Assembly (NCBI RefSeq): GCF_003020585.1
Contig: NZ_PXUE01000001.1
Span: 496,001-560,000, forward strand
Direction of reading: 5' to 3'
Source: Chryseobacterium aurantiacum
GTDB lineage: Bacteria; Bacteroidota; Bacteroidia; Flavobacteriales; Weeksellaceae
Length of the DNA stretch: 64,000 bases
The notes beneath the pieces are model-generated. The model was given only the letters and a program-made list of their open reading frames with translations, searched no databases and was not told the origin of the DNA. Positions 37,232 to 46,995 of this stretch are shown piece after piece. The translations under genes were made by a program, and so were the position numbers. The stretch's first letter is position 1, and every line of letters begins with the position of its first letter.

Positions 37232-38704
37232 CTAAAATTCTTTTCTAATTCTTTCGATTGAATTCTTCATACTAAGATTAAAATGTTCCTTTTCCAGTCG
37301 TACAGGAGGAGCCTGCCTTATCTCACAATCCGCAATACTACAGGATTCACAGGTAACCCCAACATTGATGGTTTTTAGCGAAGGAGACTTGATGAAGCCA
37401 ATCTTTTTAATCGTTTGGGTATTTAAAAGAATTCCCAAGCAGTAGCTTCTGTTACTGCCATCAGAAAAAGGATTTTTCTGAGAAGTGGAAATAACCAGAT
37501 AACTTATTCCCTGATCTTTGTAATGAGAGATTTGAGCATCTGTCAGCGTTTCATTTTCCGTTAAATGGTGAAGGTTTTTTACAGCAATCCATCTCTGGCA
37601 GTAATGCTCATTAGTAGCATTGGCATGAGGAGCCTGCTGGTGGTTGAGATGAAGTTCCTTTAAAATCTGAATCTTATCAGAGTCTTTCTTTTTGACAAGA
37701 CATAAATAAAACAAATCCTTAATTCCCATTTCCGCAGAAAGAATATTGGTCAGGCGATAATAAAACGTCTCAGGAGAATGGGTGAAGCTACTGATAAGTT
37801 CCTCAAAGCTCTTCGGTTCCCAAATATTTTGCTGGAAAAACTCAGAAGCCTTTTCAATGGCAGATTCCTTTGATATTAATAATGCTCCTGCAAAATAAGA
37901 TGCATAAAAATTATTCAAAATCTCTTCAAAACTTCCAAAATCAAGCCATGAATAGGTAGTAGGACGAACTTTCAGCTCTAAGACATTGAACCCTATTTCT
38001 TTTGCCAGAATAAAGGTTTTTTGATCTTTCTCAAGCTTTTTATTTAGAAGAAGCAATTTCTTTTCGGGAATAAAAAGAGACCGCAGATTGTCCAGCGTAC
38101 CATATTTTGCAAAATCTTCAGATTGGATCGTATAGCTAAATTTTTCCGTAAGAATATTTTCCAGAATGTCAGACTTCAGGTTTTTATCAATCTGTAAATG
38201 ATTCTCCTCAGTAAACAAATTTACCTTACTTTCAATTTCCGGAAAATAATTATCATACAATTCCTGAAATGATCTTAAAACAGCAAAGTAAAAACGCTCT
38301 TTTCCAAGATTGTAGTTTTGTGATATTTCTATTAATGCATTAATGAATGCAGTTACCTTTTTAGGAGCGTCACTAATGATACTGATAAGATTATTTTTAT
38401 TAATCCCAAACAATTCCAAAGGAACTTCCTTAAAAAAATCCGATTGAAGAATTTCATTAAAAGGAGCAAGGCTTTTATCCAGTTTCGTAGAAACCAGGTC
38501 ATCAAAAGTACAATTCAGGGCATCAGAAAGCTGAATGATCTTGTCATGCTTAGGATATTTCTTCCCATTTTCAATTTCATTAAGGTAAGATTTTGATAAT
38601 CCGGTTTTTACAGCAAGGTCCTGTAGAGACCAATTTTTCTTTTGTCTCTGCTGTTTCAGTTTCAGCCCGAAAACTGTCTTGATAAAGTCGCTTTCTGAAT
38701 TCAT
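37232..38704 (-). CDS. RamB-like XRE regulator of the glyoxylate shunt
   Basis: 490 residues. N-terminal XRE helix-turn-helix (about 12–70: LKLKQQRQKKNWSLQDLAVK, GLSKSYLNEIENGKKYP). A long middle domain resembles the IrrE/ImmA-like and DUF2083 parts of the actinobacterial acetate regulator RamB, and the C-terminus has the family's Cys motif CESCSIADCEIRQAPP. It is divergent from aceB-aceA, so it very likely controls them, with carbon-source input sensed by the middle domain. A TATATTTG -7 box (38716–38709) sits 4 bp before the ATG, so the mRNA is probably leaderless. The operator near this promoter (38728–38739) suggests autoregulation. Confidence 0.88.
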   Translation of the reverse strand: MNSESDFIKTVFGLKLKQQRQKKNWSLQDLAVKTGLSKSYLNEIENGKKYPKHDKIIQLSDALNCTFDDLVSTKLDKSLAPFNEILQSDFFKEVPLELFGINKNNLISIISDAPKKVTAFINALIEISQNYNLGKERFYFAVLRSFQELYDNYFPEIESKVNLFTEENHLQIDKNLKSDILENILTEKFSYTIQSEDFAKYGTLDNLRSLFIPEKKLLLLNKKLEKDQKTFILAKEIGFNVLELKVRPTTYSWLDFGSFEEILNNFYASYFAGALLISKESAIEKASEFFQQNIWEPKSFEELISSFTHSPETFYYRLTNILSAEMGIKDLFYLCLVKKKDSDKIQILKELHLNHQQAPHANATNEHYCQRWIAVKNLHHLTENETLTDAQISHYKDQGISYLVISTSQKNPFSDGSNRSYCLGILLNTQTIKKIGFIKSPSLKTINVGVTCESCSIADCEIRQAPPVRLEKEHFNLSMKNSIERIRKEF

Positions 38705-38727
38705 TACTCAAATATAAATATTTAGAT

Positions 38728-38802
38728 GCGATTATTCGCATAATAATTTTTAAATAAATTTAGCGAACGTTCGCTATTTGTGAAAATTTTTATTTATGTT
38801 TG
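38728..38802. promoter_or_regulatory. ramB-like/aceB divergent control region with two matching palindromes
   Basis: Two palindromes share the pattern GCGA-N4-TCGC: one at 38728–38739 within ATGCGA-TTAT-TCGCAT, near the regulator's promoter, and one at 38763–38774 within TAGCGAACGTTCGCTA, upstream of aceB. Their centres are 35 bp apart. The aceB -7 box TATGTTTG is at 38795–38802. These are the best candidate binding sites of the RamB-like protein. Confidence 0.65.
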
Positions 38803-38830
38803 TAACATCAAATCACAAAATCAATTAGTT

Positions 38831-40405
38831 ATGGAAACCAAGACTCAACTAAAAATAACGGCTCAGACACAGTTTGAAGAAATTTTTACTCCGGATTTAA
38901 TCGATTTTCTGATTGCTCTTCACCAGAACTTTAATCCTAAAAGACTAGAACTTTTAAAAGAAAGAAAAAAAACTCAGCAGGAATTCGATCAGGGAGTGCT
39001 TCCAGAGTTTTTAAAGGAAACTGAAGAAATCAGAAATGGGAACTGGGTTTGTGCCCCGTTACCGGAAGACTTATTAGACAGGAGAGTGGAGATTACCGGA
39101 CCTGTTGACCGCAAAATGATTATCAATGCCTTGAATTCCGGAGCGTTAACATTTATGGCGGATTTTGAAGACAGCACCTCGCCAACATGGGAAAACTGCA
39201 TGGAGGGACAGATTAATCTTTCTGATGCTGTAAACAGAACCATTGATTTTGTAAACGAAAAAGGAAAAAGCTATCAGCTTCATGAAAAAACGGCTGTTTT
39301 ATTGGTTCGGCCAAGAGGATTGCATCTTCCGGAAAAGCATATTAAAATAAATGAAGAAGAGACCTCAGGATCATTGGTGGATTTTGGAATCTACTTTTTC
39401 AGAAATGTAAAAAATCTTTTAAAAAGAGAAAGTGGCCCCTACTTTTATCTTCCCAAGTTAGAACATTACAAAGAAGCACGATGGTGGAATGAAGTCTTTG
39501 TTTTTGCACAAAATTATCTGGAAATTCCACAGGGAACTATTAAGGCAACAGTTTTAATAGAAACCATTACTGCTTCATTTCAGATTGATGAAATCTTATA
39601 CGAATTAAAAGAACATAGTGCAGGATTAAACTGCGGAAGATGGGATTATATTTTTTCATACATCAAAAAATTTAGAAACCTGCCTGAGTTTATTGTTCCG
39701 GACAGAGATCAGGTAACAATGACTTCTCCCTTTATGAGCGCTTATTCAAAAAGAGTCATTGAAGGTTGTCATAAAAGAAACGTTCATGCAATGGGCGGAA
39801 TGGCTGCACAAATACCTGTAAAAGATAATGATGAAGCCAATAATATTGCCTTTGAAAAAGTAAAAAGCGATAAGGAACGGGAGGTAAAAAATGGACACGA
39901 CGGAACCTGGGTGGCACACCCTGCATTGGTTTCTGTAGCGATGGAAATTTTTAACCAGTATATGCCATCAAAAAATCAAATTGATAAAAAGTTTGAATAC
40001 CATATAAAAGAAAGTGATCTGCTGGAAATTCCTAAAGGTGAAATTACAGAAAAGGGTGTCCGAAAAAACATCAACGTCGGAATTCTTTACATTGAAAGCT
40101 GGCTGATGGGAACAGGAGCTGCGGCCATTTATAACTTGATGGAAGATGCAGCAACCGCAGAGATTTCCAGAACACAGATCTGGCAATGGCTGAAAAATGA
40201 AGCCGTATTGATTGATGACAGAACATTAACCCGAAATATGATCCTGCAATGGGAAACCGAAGAAATGGATAATATTGAAAAGTATGTGGGAGAAACCCTT
40301 TTCAAAAACGGAAAATTCAATCTTGCTAAAGAACTTTTTAATGAATTGATTTTCTCAGAAAAATTTGAAGAATTTTTAACCCTAAAGGCCTATCCTTTTA
40401 TTTAA
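38831..40405 (+). CDS. aceB: Malate synthase A
   Basis: Glyoxylate shunt: glyoxylate + acetyl-CoA to malate. 524 residues from ATG 38831; an upstream GTG at 38780 precedes the promoter and is rejected. Family motifs: GPVDRKMIINALNSGA, MADFEDSTSPTWENC, VRPRGLHLPEKH, IETITASFQIDEILYELKEH, GRWDYIFSYIK, GTWVAHPALV. The isoform A length fits. Followed by aceA after 60 bp; the two form an operon, as is common. It allows growth on acetate or fatty acids, under control of the divergent RamB-like regulator. Confidence 0.97.
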   Translation: METKTQLKITAQTQFEEIFTPDLIDFLIALHQNFNPKRLELLKERKKTQQEFDQGVLPEFLKETEEIRNGNWVCAPLPEDLLDRRVEITGPVDRKMIINALNSGALTFMADFEDSTSPTWENCMEGQINLSDAVNRTIDFVNEKGKSYQLHEKTAVLLVRPRGLHLPEKHIKINEEETSGSLVDFGIYFFRNVKNLLKRESGPYFYLPKLEHYKEARWWNEVFVFAQNYLEIPQGTIKATVLIETITASFQIDEILYELKEHSAGLNCGRWDYIFSYIKKFRNLPEFIVPDRDQVTMTSPFMSAYSKRVIEGCHKRNVHAMGGMAAQIPVKDNDEANNIAFEKVKSDKEREVKNGHDGTWVAHPALVSVAMEIFNQYMPSKNQIDKKFEYHIKESDLLEIPKGEITEKGVRKNINVGILYIESWLMGTGAAAIYNLMEDAATAEISRTQIWQWLKNEAVLIDDRTLTRNMILQWETEEMDNIEKYVGETLFKNGKFNLAKELFNELIFSEKFEEFLTLKAYPFI

Positions 40406-40465
40406 ATTGAAAGTAAAACACTTAGAATTTTAAACCAAACCTTAATCTAACAAAATCCAAATATT

Positions 40466-41746
40466 ATGAAAACAAAACAAGAACAAACCCAGGCTCTAGA
40501 GCAAGATTGGCTGACCAACCCACGTTGGAACGGAGTAAAAAGACCCTATACAGCTGAAGAAGTTTTAAAACTTCGCGGTTCTTACAAAATTGATTATACC
40601 ATTGCTACAGAAATGGCTAAAAAACTCTGGGATAAATTAAATACCCAGGATTATGTAGCAGGACTTGGTGCATTAACAGGTAACCAGGCCGTACAGGAAG
40701 TTGATGCAGGATTGGAAGCAATCTACCTTTCCGGATGGCAGGTGGCAGCGGATGCCAATCTATCAGGAGAAATGTATCCTGACCAGTCATTGTATCCGGC
40801 GAATTCAGTGCCGTCTGTAGTAAAAAAAATAAATAATGCCTTATTGAGAGCAGATCAGGTTCAGTCAGTAAGTGGTGCCGGAGATAGAGAATATCTTGTG
40901 CCAATTGTTGCGGATGCTGAAGCTGGTTTTGGAGGTAACCTGAATGCTTTTGAACTGATGAAGCAGATGATTGAGGCTGGAGCTGCCGGTGTACACTTTG
41001 AAGATCAGCTTTCTTCTGCAAAAAAATGCGGACACTTAGGTGGGAAAGTACTGGTTCCTACTCAGGAAGCCATCAATAAATTAATAGCAGCACGTCTGGC
41101 GGCAGATGTATTAGGGGTTCCAAGTCTTATTATTGCCAGAACCGATGCTGATGCTGCGGATTTATTGACTTCAGACATTGATGATAGAGACAAGAAGTTT
41201 GTGACAGGAGAGAGAACCTCTGAAGGATTTTATGTAGTAAGAAACGGAGTAGATCAGGGGATAGACAGAGGATTATCCTATGCGCCCTATGCAGATCTGA
41301 TCTGGATGGAAACCTCTAATCCGGATTTGGAACAGGCAAGAAAATTTGCGGAAGGAATTCATGCAAAATTTCCAGGAAAAATGCTTGCATATAACTGTTC
41401 TCCATCTTTTAACTGGGCAGCAAGGCTAAGTGTGGAAGAGATGTCTACTTTCCGTGAAGAGCTGGCAAAAATGGGGTATAAATTCCAGTTTATTACATTG
41501 GCGGGATTCCATGCCTTGAATACGGCTATGTTTGAGCTGGCTTTAGCCTACAAAGAAAGAGGAATGGCAGGATATTCAGAATTACAGGAACGTGAATTTG
41601 CCCTACAGCAAAAAGGATTCCGTGCAGTGAAGCATCAGTCTTTTGTAGGAACCGGATATTTTGATGAGGTACAAAATGTTGTTACCAACGGTTCTTCTGC
41701 TACAGTAGCCATGAAGGATTCTACGGAAACAGCACAGTTTCATTAA
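40466..41746 (+). CDS. aceA: Isocitrate lyase
   Basis: Glyoxylate shunt: isocitrate to glyoxylate + succinate. 426 residues. The active-site signature KKCGHLGGK places the catalytic Cys at 188; metal and substrate motifs [15 protein letters not shown] and [14 protein letters not shown] are present, with NCSPSFNW near the C-terminal lid. Second gene of the aceB operon, ended by a hairpin terminator at 41774–41805. Confidence 0.97.
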   Translation: MKTKQEQTQALEQDWLTNPRWNGVKRPYTAEEVLKLRGSYKIDYTIATEMAKKLWDKLNTQDYVAGLGALTGNQAVQEVDAGLEAIYLSGWQVAADANLSGEMYPDQSLYPANSVPSVVKKINNALLRADQVQSVSGAGDREYLVPIVADAEAGFGGNLNAFELMKQMIEAGAAGVHFEDQLSSAKKCGHLGGKVLVPTQEAINKLIAARLAADVLGVPSLIIARTDADAADLLTSDIDDRDKKFVTGERTSEGFYVVRNGVDQGIDRGLSYAPYADLIWMETSNPDLEQARKFAEGIHAKFPGKMLAYNCSPSFNWAARLSVEEMSTFREELAKMGYKFQFITLAGFHALNTAMFELALAYKERGMAGYSELQEREFALQQKGFRAVKHQSFVGTGYFDEVQNVVTNGSSATVAMKDSTETAQFH

Positions 41747-41773
41747 TAATTAGTATTTCGCATCATATTTTTC

Positions 41774-41805
41774 AAATCCCTTTTCAAAACTGAGAAGGGA
41801 TTTTT
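41774..41805 (+). terminator. aceBA terminator
   Basis: AAATCCCTT (41774–41782) and AAGGGATTT (41795–41803) with T tail. Confidence 0.8.
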
Positions 41806-41934
41806 AGTATAATTTCAAAATGTTTTTGGTGCTAATCACTCCTTGATTGTGTGGAAAAAAATAGACCGAAAACAAATGGAAAATTATGTTATATTTGGAC
41901 TCGAAAAAAATGAATTTTTTGAAATATATATAAA

Positions 41935-42507
41935 ATGAAGTTAATTAAATTATTTTTTATTGCAGCAGGGTTAACATTAACAGCGAATGCTGCCAATGCT
42001 CAGCAGAAGATTGGAAACGTGAACACTGATGATATTTTTGCTAATTTGTCCGACGTAAAAACGGTAGGGGCAACTATTGAAGGGTTGACTAAAGCAAAGC
42101 AGACTGAAATTGAAAAAATGATCAATGAGTATCAGACTAAACTTAAAGCTGCACAAGATAAAGAGGGTACAATTACAGAAGCCAATAAGGAAGCTGTAAC
42201 AAAAGAGTTGATGGCTGCTCATACAGAACTACAGGGATTAGCTAAAAAAATAGAAGAATCCAGAGCATTGGCTGCTAAAGAACTTTCTGCTAAACAAAAT
42301 GAATTGTTTGCTCCAATACAACAAAAAGTAAAGGATGCTATTTCTGCTGTAGCTAAAGAAAGAAATTTGAATTATATATTTGATACTTCATCACAGGATA
42401 GTAATAATCTTGTTTATACAGATGGGAGTGAGGATATTACAGCTCAGGTAAAAACTAAACTGGGAGCTTCTGCAACAACTAAGGCTGCTCCAAAGTCTAA
42501 AAAATAA
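41935..42507 (+). CDS. OmpH/Skp-family periplasmic chaperone
   Basis: 190 residues: signal peptide (ending ANAANAQ), beta strand KIGNVNTDDIFANL as in Skp, a long charged coiled-coil hairpin (about 45–135, rich in Lys, Glu, Ala), and the C-terminal strand NLNYIFDTSS. Skp trimers hold outer-membrane proteins unfolded in the periplasm. A TATATTTG box is at 41890–41897. The C-terminal TKAAPKSKK extension is unusual but short. Monocistronic with its own terminator. Confidence 0.88.
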   Translation: MKLIKLFFIAAGLTLTANAANAQQKIGNVNTDDIFANLSDVKTVGATIEGLTKAKQTEIEKMINEYQTKLKAAQDKEGTITEANKEAVTKELMAAHTELQGLAKKIEESRALAAKELSAKQNELFAPIQQKVKDAISAVAKERNLNYIFDTSSQDSNNLVYTDGSEDITAQVKTKLGASATTKAAPKSKK

Positions 42508-42527
42508 TCTTATTGTTAGAATAATAT

Positions 42528-42565
42528 AAAACGGAATCGGATTAATATCTGATTCCGTTTTTTTT
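42528..42565 (+). terminator. Terminator of the Skp-like gene
   Basis: AAAACGGAATC (42528–42538) and GATTCCGTTTT (42551–42561) followed by T residues. Confidence 0.85.
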
Positions 42566-42619
42566 GTATAAAGCACGTTTTGTTTTTAAATCATAAATTT
42601 GAGTAAATATTTCAGAGAG

Positions 42620-43015
42620 ATGAGTTTAATATATGAAAGACAGATACAGGTAACGGAAGAACATATAGACCAGAACAACCATGTCAATAATGTGCAGTAT
42701 GTACATTGGGTAGAGGAAATAGCAGCTGAGCACTGGGATCTTTTAAAACAAAAGACAGAATATGTAAATGATGTCTGGATGCTTCTGGATCACCATATCC
42801 AATATAAAAAGCAAGTATATCTGAATGATGTCATTACAGCAAAAACTTATCCCAAAACTCCTGAAGGTGCCAAACAGCCAAGAAAAGTAGAATTTTATTG
42901 CAATGGTGAACTGGTGGTAGATTCAAGTACACTTTGGATTTTGTTTGATACTGAAACAAAGAAAATAAAACGATTAGAAAGAAACTGGCTCGAAAAACTT
43001 GGGCTGATCTTATAA
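42620..43015 (+). CDS. Acyl-CoA thioesterase-like protein (4HBT hot-dog fold)
   Basis: 131 residues from ATG 42620; an in-frame TTG at 42599 lies inside a TAAATTTG promoter box and is rejected. Hot-dog fold motifs: VTEEHIDQNNHVNNVQYVHWVEE with the catalytic-type Asp in the first helix, then IQYKKQVYLNDVI and WILFDTETKKIKRL. Members hydrolyse acyl-CoA or acyl-ACP. Substrate unknown. Followed after about 30 bp by two hypothetical genes on the same strand. Confidence 0.85.
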   Translation: MSLIYERQIQVTEEHIDQNNHVNNVQYVHWVEEIAAEHWDLLKQKTEYVNDVWMLLDHHIQYKKQVYLNDVITAKTYPKTPEGAKQPRKVEFYCNGELVVDSSTLWILFDTETKKIKRLERNWLEKLGLIL

Positions 43016-43047
43016 ATTTTCAAAATCTAAATAACCATGTCCACAAA

Positions 43048-43572
43048 ATGATAAAAATTGAGATTATACCATTAGATGGTATTCACATTGAAAACATCGG
43101 AAAACTTCCATTGGGAGAATCCAGGTTCAATATTGAAAAATTATTGGGTCCCCCATCAGATAGCTCCAGTGAGGAGCAATTATTCTACGATGATTATGAA
43201 TTTAGAATAGATCTTGATGAAAATGAAAATGCTGAATTTATAGAATTTATTTACGGGCCTTTTCCTGAAAGCACAGAGCTTTCAATCTATGGGATTGATC
43301 CGTTTCAGATTGGTGCCAATCAGCTTATTGAGATTCTTTCAGAAAAAAATAATGGGGATGTTGATGATTGTGAAGCGGAATATTGTTATGCTTTTTTAAA
43401 TAATTCAGTGGGAGTATGGCGTCAGATAACGGAAAAAGATGTAGAAGAAGATATTGCCGACATGAAAGCCAATAACGAATATGATGAAAATAAAAACTGG
43501 CTGGAAGAAGATCTGATAAAAGCAAAAAATTTCTGGAGCATCGGAATTGGAGGAAAAGATTACTACAGATAA
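43048..43572 (+). CDS. Acidic protein of unknown function
   Basis: 174 residues, not recognised. Strongly acidic, no signal peptide or membrane span. The N-terminal half (GIHIENIGKLPLGESRFNIE, LGPPSDSS) looks like a short alpha/beta domain, with GPFPESTELSIYGIDPFQIGA in the middle. Its start lies 32 bp after the thioesterase stop and it is followed by another unrecognised gene after 38 bp. Acidic soluble proteins like this often serve as immunity or anti-toxin partners in this group, but there is no toxin next to it. Confidence 0.6.
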   Translation: MIKIEIIPLDGIHIENIGKLPLGESRFNIEKLLGPPSDSSSEEQLFYDDYEFRIDLDENENAEFIEFIYGPFPESTELSIYGIDPFQIGANQLIEILSEKNNGDVDDCEAEYCYAFLNNSVGVWRQITEKDVEEDIADMKANNEYDENKNWLEEDLIKAKNFWSIGIGGKDYYR

Positions 43573-43610
43573 AATATACTCTGCAAACAATTAGAAACAG
43601 AAAATGCAGA

Positions 43611-43991
43611 ATGAAAAATAAATTAAGAAAAATAGTTGTTGATCATCTGGAGTACCTGTATGTGGTCACAGATCAATATCATCAAGGGACAGAAACCAAT
43701 ACTCTGACCGTTAAAATTTTTTTAAACGGAAGCAAGCAAACTCCACTAATTATTGATTTCCTAACTTTTGATGACTATATAATGGGACAGCCTCTAAAAT
43801 CAGGGATTAGTCTTGCTAATAAGATTACAAATTCAATAGAAGTAGTCAATATGAATGAACCAAAATATATAAGACAACTCATTTTACAAGGGCTAAAAAA
43901 TGGCTGGACGGGAGAAAATACTATAAAAAAACAAAATGGATTGGACTATTTGAAAGAATGGGGATTTGAAATAGAAAAATTACAACCCTAA
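43611..43991 (+). CDS. Hypothetical protein
   Basis: 126 residues, cytosolic, not recognised. Secondary structure looks mixed alpha/beta with a C-terminal helix ending NGLDYLKEWGFEIEKL. It is probably co-transcribed with 43048–43572. It could belong to the same small functional pair. Confidence 0.55.
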   Translation: MKNKLRKIVVDHLEYLYVVTDQYHQGTETNTLTVKIFLNGSKQTPLIIDFLTFDDYIMGQPLKSGISLANKITNSIEVVNMNEPKYIRQLILQGLKNGWTGENTIKKQNGLDYLKEWGFEIEKLQP

Positions 43992-44046
43992 AGGTAATAA
44001 TATAATCTCCAGAATTGTCTTATATAAAGAAATCAACGATACAAAA

Positions 44047-45489
44047 ATGAAACAAATTATCTTAACCGGATTATTACTTAATCTTTCTTTTTTCTGCTAT
44101 GCCCAAAAAACAATCCCATCAAAAGCTGTCGATAGCTATGTGAAAAATGTTATTCAAATCAATGAAATCCCAGGAATGTCTGTGGGAATTGTGAAAAATA
44201 ACAAAATAGTTTTCCAAAAATATTACGGAGCAGAAACCCTGGAAAGTGATAAAAAAGTAGATTCCAATTCAAAGTTTAGGATTTATTCCAATACAAAGTT
44301 AATGTCAAATATTGGCCTTTTTAAACTTATTGAAGAAGGAAAACTGTCCGTGGAAGATAAAGTTTCAAAGTATGTGGACAACTTACCCAAGGAATGGCAA
44401 AATGTTCAGGTGAAGAATCTTCTTTCGCATTCTTCAGGTCTTCCAAACTGGGTTGATTTTAAAGATATTTCGGTAAATGCAAGCAATGCCGAAGTCATTG
44501 ACCGGTTAGGAAAGGAAAAAATGGAATTTGAAACCGGAGATCATTATAGGTATAACCAAACCAATTACCTGCTGATTACGATGATCATTGAAAAAATAAC
44601 AGGAAAAACCTATGAAAACTTTATTATAGAAAATCAATTTCCGGATTCCAGAGATCAGATCGTATTTTCTTCCAATTCTGTAGAAAAAATACCTAACAGG
44701 GTAGGGAAGTATAATTACAATTCTACAACAAAACAATACGAAAAATTAACTGCCATTGAAGGCGTGAGAGCCCATTCTTCAAATGGACTGGCCATTACAC
44801 TTCCTGCTTTTCTACAGTGGAGTATACATTTTAGTAAAAATGATTTTTTGAAGCCGGAAACAAAAAAAAGGATGTGGCAGCCATTTAATTACAAAAATAA
44901 TGGATTTGAATTCGCGTATGGCTGGGAAATTACAGATTCCAATAATATAAGATCGTATGGTTTTTCCGGTGGAAATGTAAGCGCATACAGTATTTTTCCT
45001 GATAATGATATGAGTATTGTTGTCATGTATAATGGGAACAAGGGATTTCCGGTGATGTATCAAATGATTAATCATATTGCCGGAATTATGGACAAAAAAC
45101 TCATAGATCCATATACATTTACAGAGGAGATTACCATTGCAGAACCTTATGTTCATCCTAATCTGAAAAAAGATGTTTACGGATACAGAATAGAAAAAGA
45201 CAACGTCATATTTTCTTACCAATACCCTAAAAATCTAAGTTCTGAGCTGGTTAGCAGTATTTCAGTGGCAGGTTCATTTAATGATTGGAAAGCGGATCAT
45301 AAATCCTATCAATTAATTTCCAAAAACAACCATACTTTTGAATTGGCGATCCCAAAATCAAACTTTGAAAAAGGAAAAACGTATAACTTTAAGTTTGTCA
45401 TGAACAAAAACGGATGGTTAACAGTTCCTTACAATGCTGCCAACGTAGACGGAACACAAGACAATAATCTAACCCTGAAAATAGATTAA
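44047..45489 (+). CDS. Serine beta-lactamase-fold hydrolase with C-terminal carbohydrate-binding-like domain
   Basis: 480 residues: signal peptide (ends FCYAQ), a beta-lactamase/AmpC-like domain with SxxK at Ser81–Lys84 (SNTK), the second motif at Tyr169 in YNQTNY (Gln where the usual YxN has Asn), and GFSGG in the third-motif region. From about residue 395 an E-set domain, VAGSFNDWKADHKSYQL, resembles CBM48/AMPK glycogen-binding domains. These proteins act as esterases or peptidases rather than true beta-lactamases; the periplasmic or outer-surface location comes from the signal peptide. The added domain suggests glycan-linked substrates, which is inference. Confidence 0.85.
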   Translation: MKQIILTGLLLNLSFFCYAQKTIPSKAVDSYVKNVIQINEIPGMSVGIVKNNKIVFQKYYGAETLESDKKVDSNSKFRIYSNTKLMSNIGLFKLIEEGKLSVEDKVSKYVDNLPKEWQNVQVKNLLSHSSGLPNWVDFKDISVNASNAEVIDRLGKEKMEFETGDHYRYNQTNYLLITMIIEKITGKTYENFIIENQFPDSRDQIVFSSNSVEKIPNRVGKYNYNSTTKQYEKLTAIEGVRAHSSNGLAITLPAFLQWSIHFSKNDFLKPETKKRMWQPFNYKNNGFEFAYGWEITDSNNIRSYGFSGGNVSAYSIFPDNDMSIVVMYNGNKGFPVMYQMINHIAGIMDKKLIDPYTFTEEITIAEPYVHPNLKKDVYGYRIEKDNVIFSYQYPKNLSSELVSSISVAGSFNDWKADHKSYQLISKNNHTFELAIPKSNFEKGKTYNFKFVMNKNGWLTVPYNAANVDGTQDNNLTLKID

Positions 45490-45549
45490 ATGCAGATTTG
45501 AATATCGCTGTAATAGAAACAGTCTTTTCTGTGTTTAACGGTTTTATCA

Positions 45550-45557
45550 TATCTTTG
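45550..45557 (+). promoter_or_regulatory. queD -7 box, leaderless start
   Basis: TATCTTTG ends 4 bp before the queD ATG (45562), so the predicted start of transcription coincides with the start codon. See finding on leaderless genes. Confidence 0.5.
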
Positions 45558-45561
45558 CAAT

Positions 45562-46008
45562 ATGATACGTATAACAAAAATTTTTACATTCGAAACGGCC
45601 CACGTACTGTACAACTACGATGGGAAGTGTAAAAATATGCATGGACATTCTTATAAGCTGTTTGTAACGGTGAAAGGAAAGCCGATTAATGATATTGAAA
45701 ACCCTAAAAACGGGATGGTAGTTGATTTCGGAGATATCAAAAGTATCGTAAAATCTGAAATTGTAGACGTTTGGGATCATGCAGTTCTTTTAAACGCTTT
45801 AACTCCCCATAAGGAATTGGGAGATGATCTTGAGCAAAAAGGACATAAAGTAATCTATTGCAGCTTCCAGCCAACCTGTGAAAATATGCTGTATGCTATT
45901 GCCGCCAAAGTAAAATCCAGACTTCCTGAGGGAATATCACTGGCTTATCTTAAACTTCATGAGACAGAAAACTCTTATGGAGAATGGTTTGCAGAAGACA
46001 ATCAATAA
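45562..46008 (+). CDS. queD: 6-carboxytetrahydropterin synthase QueD
   Basis: Queuosine precursor pathway: converts dihydroneopterin triphosphate to 6-carboxytetrahydropterin. 148 residues. Zinc ligands His14, His27 and His29, catalytic Cys23 (KCKNMHGHSY), and HETENSYGEW near the C-terminus. The -7 box is directly before the ATG, so translation is likely leaderless. Upstream of the LpxH-like gene with 24 bp between, probably an operon. Confidence 0.95.
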   Translation: MIRITKIFTFETAHVLYNYDGKCKNMHGHSYKLFVTVKGKPINDIENPKNGMVVDFGDIKSIVKSEIVDVWDHAVLLNALTPHKELGDDLEQKGHKVIYCSFQPTCENMLYAIAAKVKSRLPEGISLAYLKLHETENSYGEWFAEDNQ

Positions 46009-46032
46009 TTATTACCCCATAAAACGCAGAAG

Positions 46033-46803
46033 GTGTTAAAAACAACAATTAATTTAGAACCTGGAAAAAAAGTATATTTTGCTTCAGATCAGCATTTTGG
46101 AGCTCCTACTCTTCAGGAAAGCAAAGTGCGTGAGGAGAAATTTATACGCTGGATGGATGAAATTAAGGAAGATGCACAGGTTTTATTTTTAATGGGTGAC
46201 CTTTTTGACTTCTGGCATGAATGGAAACACGTTGTACCAAAAGGATATGTGCGTGTTTTAGGGAAAATTGCTGAACTGAAAGACAGAGGAATTCATATTT
46301 ATTTCTTTGTAGGAAATCATGACCTGTGGATGAAAGATTATCTGGAAGAAGAAATAGGATGTACGGTTTTCTATCAGAAACAATACTTTGAAATGGGAGG
46401 CAAGCAGTTTCTGCTGGCTCATGGTGATGGACTTGGACCTGGAGACAAAGGGTATAAAAGAATGAAGAAACTATTCACCAATCCGGTGGCACAATGGTTT
46501 TTCAAATGGATTCATCCGGATATTGCAATGAAAATTGCATTATACCTTTCTCAAAAGAATAAAATGATCTCCGGAGAAGAGGATAAAGCTTTCTTAGGTG
46601 AGGACAAAGAGTTCCTGATTATCTATTCCAAAGAAAAACTGAAAACTCAGAAGATTGACTACTTTGTGTATGGGCACAGACATCTTCCAATGGTACTGGA
46701 TTTGGAACAGAATTCAAAGTATATCAACCTTGGAGACTGGATTTCTTATTTTACCTATGGCGTTTTTGAAAAGGATTTTGAATTAAAGGTCTACGAAAAA
46801 TAA
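46033..46803 (+). CDS. lpxH: UDP-2,3-diacylglucosamine diphosphatase-like metallophosphoesterase
   Basis: 256 residues with the LpxH/calcineurin motifs in order: ASDQHFG (Asp19, His21), GDLFDFW, GNHDLWM, HGDGLGPGD, and YGHRHLP. LpxH removes UMP from UDP-2,3-diacylglucosamine in lipid A synthesis, at the cytosolic face of the inner membrane. The start is a GTG at 46033; no ATG fits the conserved N-terminus. Follows queD closely. Assignment to LpxH rather than a related phosphoesterase rests on DQHFG and FWHEW. Confidence 0.85.
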   Translation: MLKTTINLEPGKKVYFASDQHFGAPTLQESKVREEKFIRWMDEIKEDAQVLFLMGDLFDFWHEWKHVVPKGYVRVLGKIAELKDRGIHIYFFVGNHDLWMKDYLEEEIGCTVFYQKQYFEMGGKQFLLAHGDGLGPGDKGYKRMKKLFTNPVAQWFFKWIHPDIAMKIALYLSQKNKMISGEEDKAFLGEDKEFLIIYSKEKLKTQKIDYFVYGHRHLPMVLDLEQNSKYINLGDWISYFTYGVFEKDFELKVYEK

Positions 46804-46995
46804 ATCACAAAAAAATTACCCCTAAAAGAGGTAATTTGCGAATGAGTGGGAGACCCATTCTGTTTTTAATCCATATTCCAAATAAATACTTACAAGAAGT
46901 TTACCAAAGTATCATTTTAGTATTAAAAAATTATTAAATAAAAATATTGTTTCTCAATAATTGCTTTATTTTAAAACTGTAGAAGATTAAAAATT

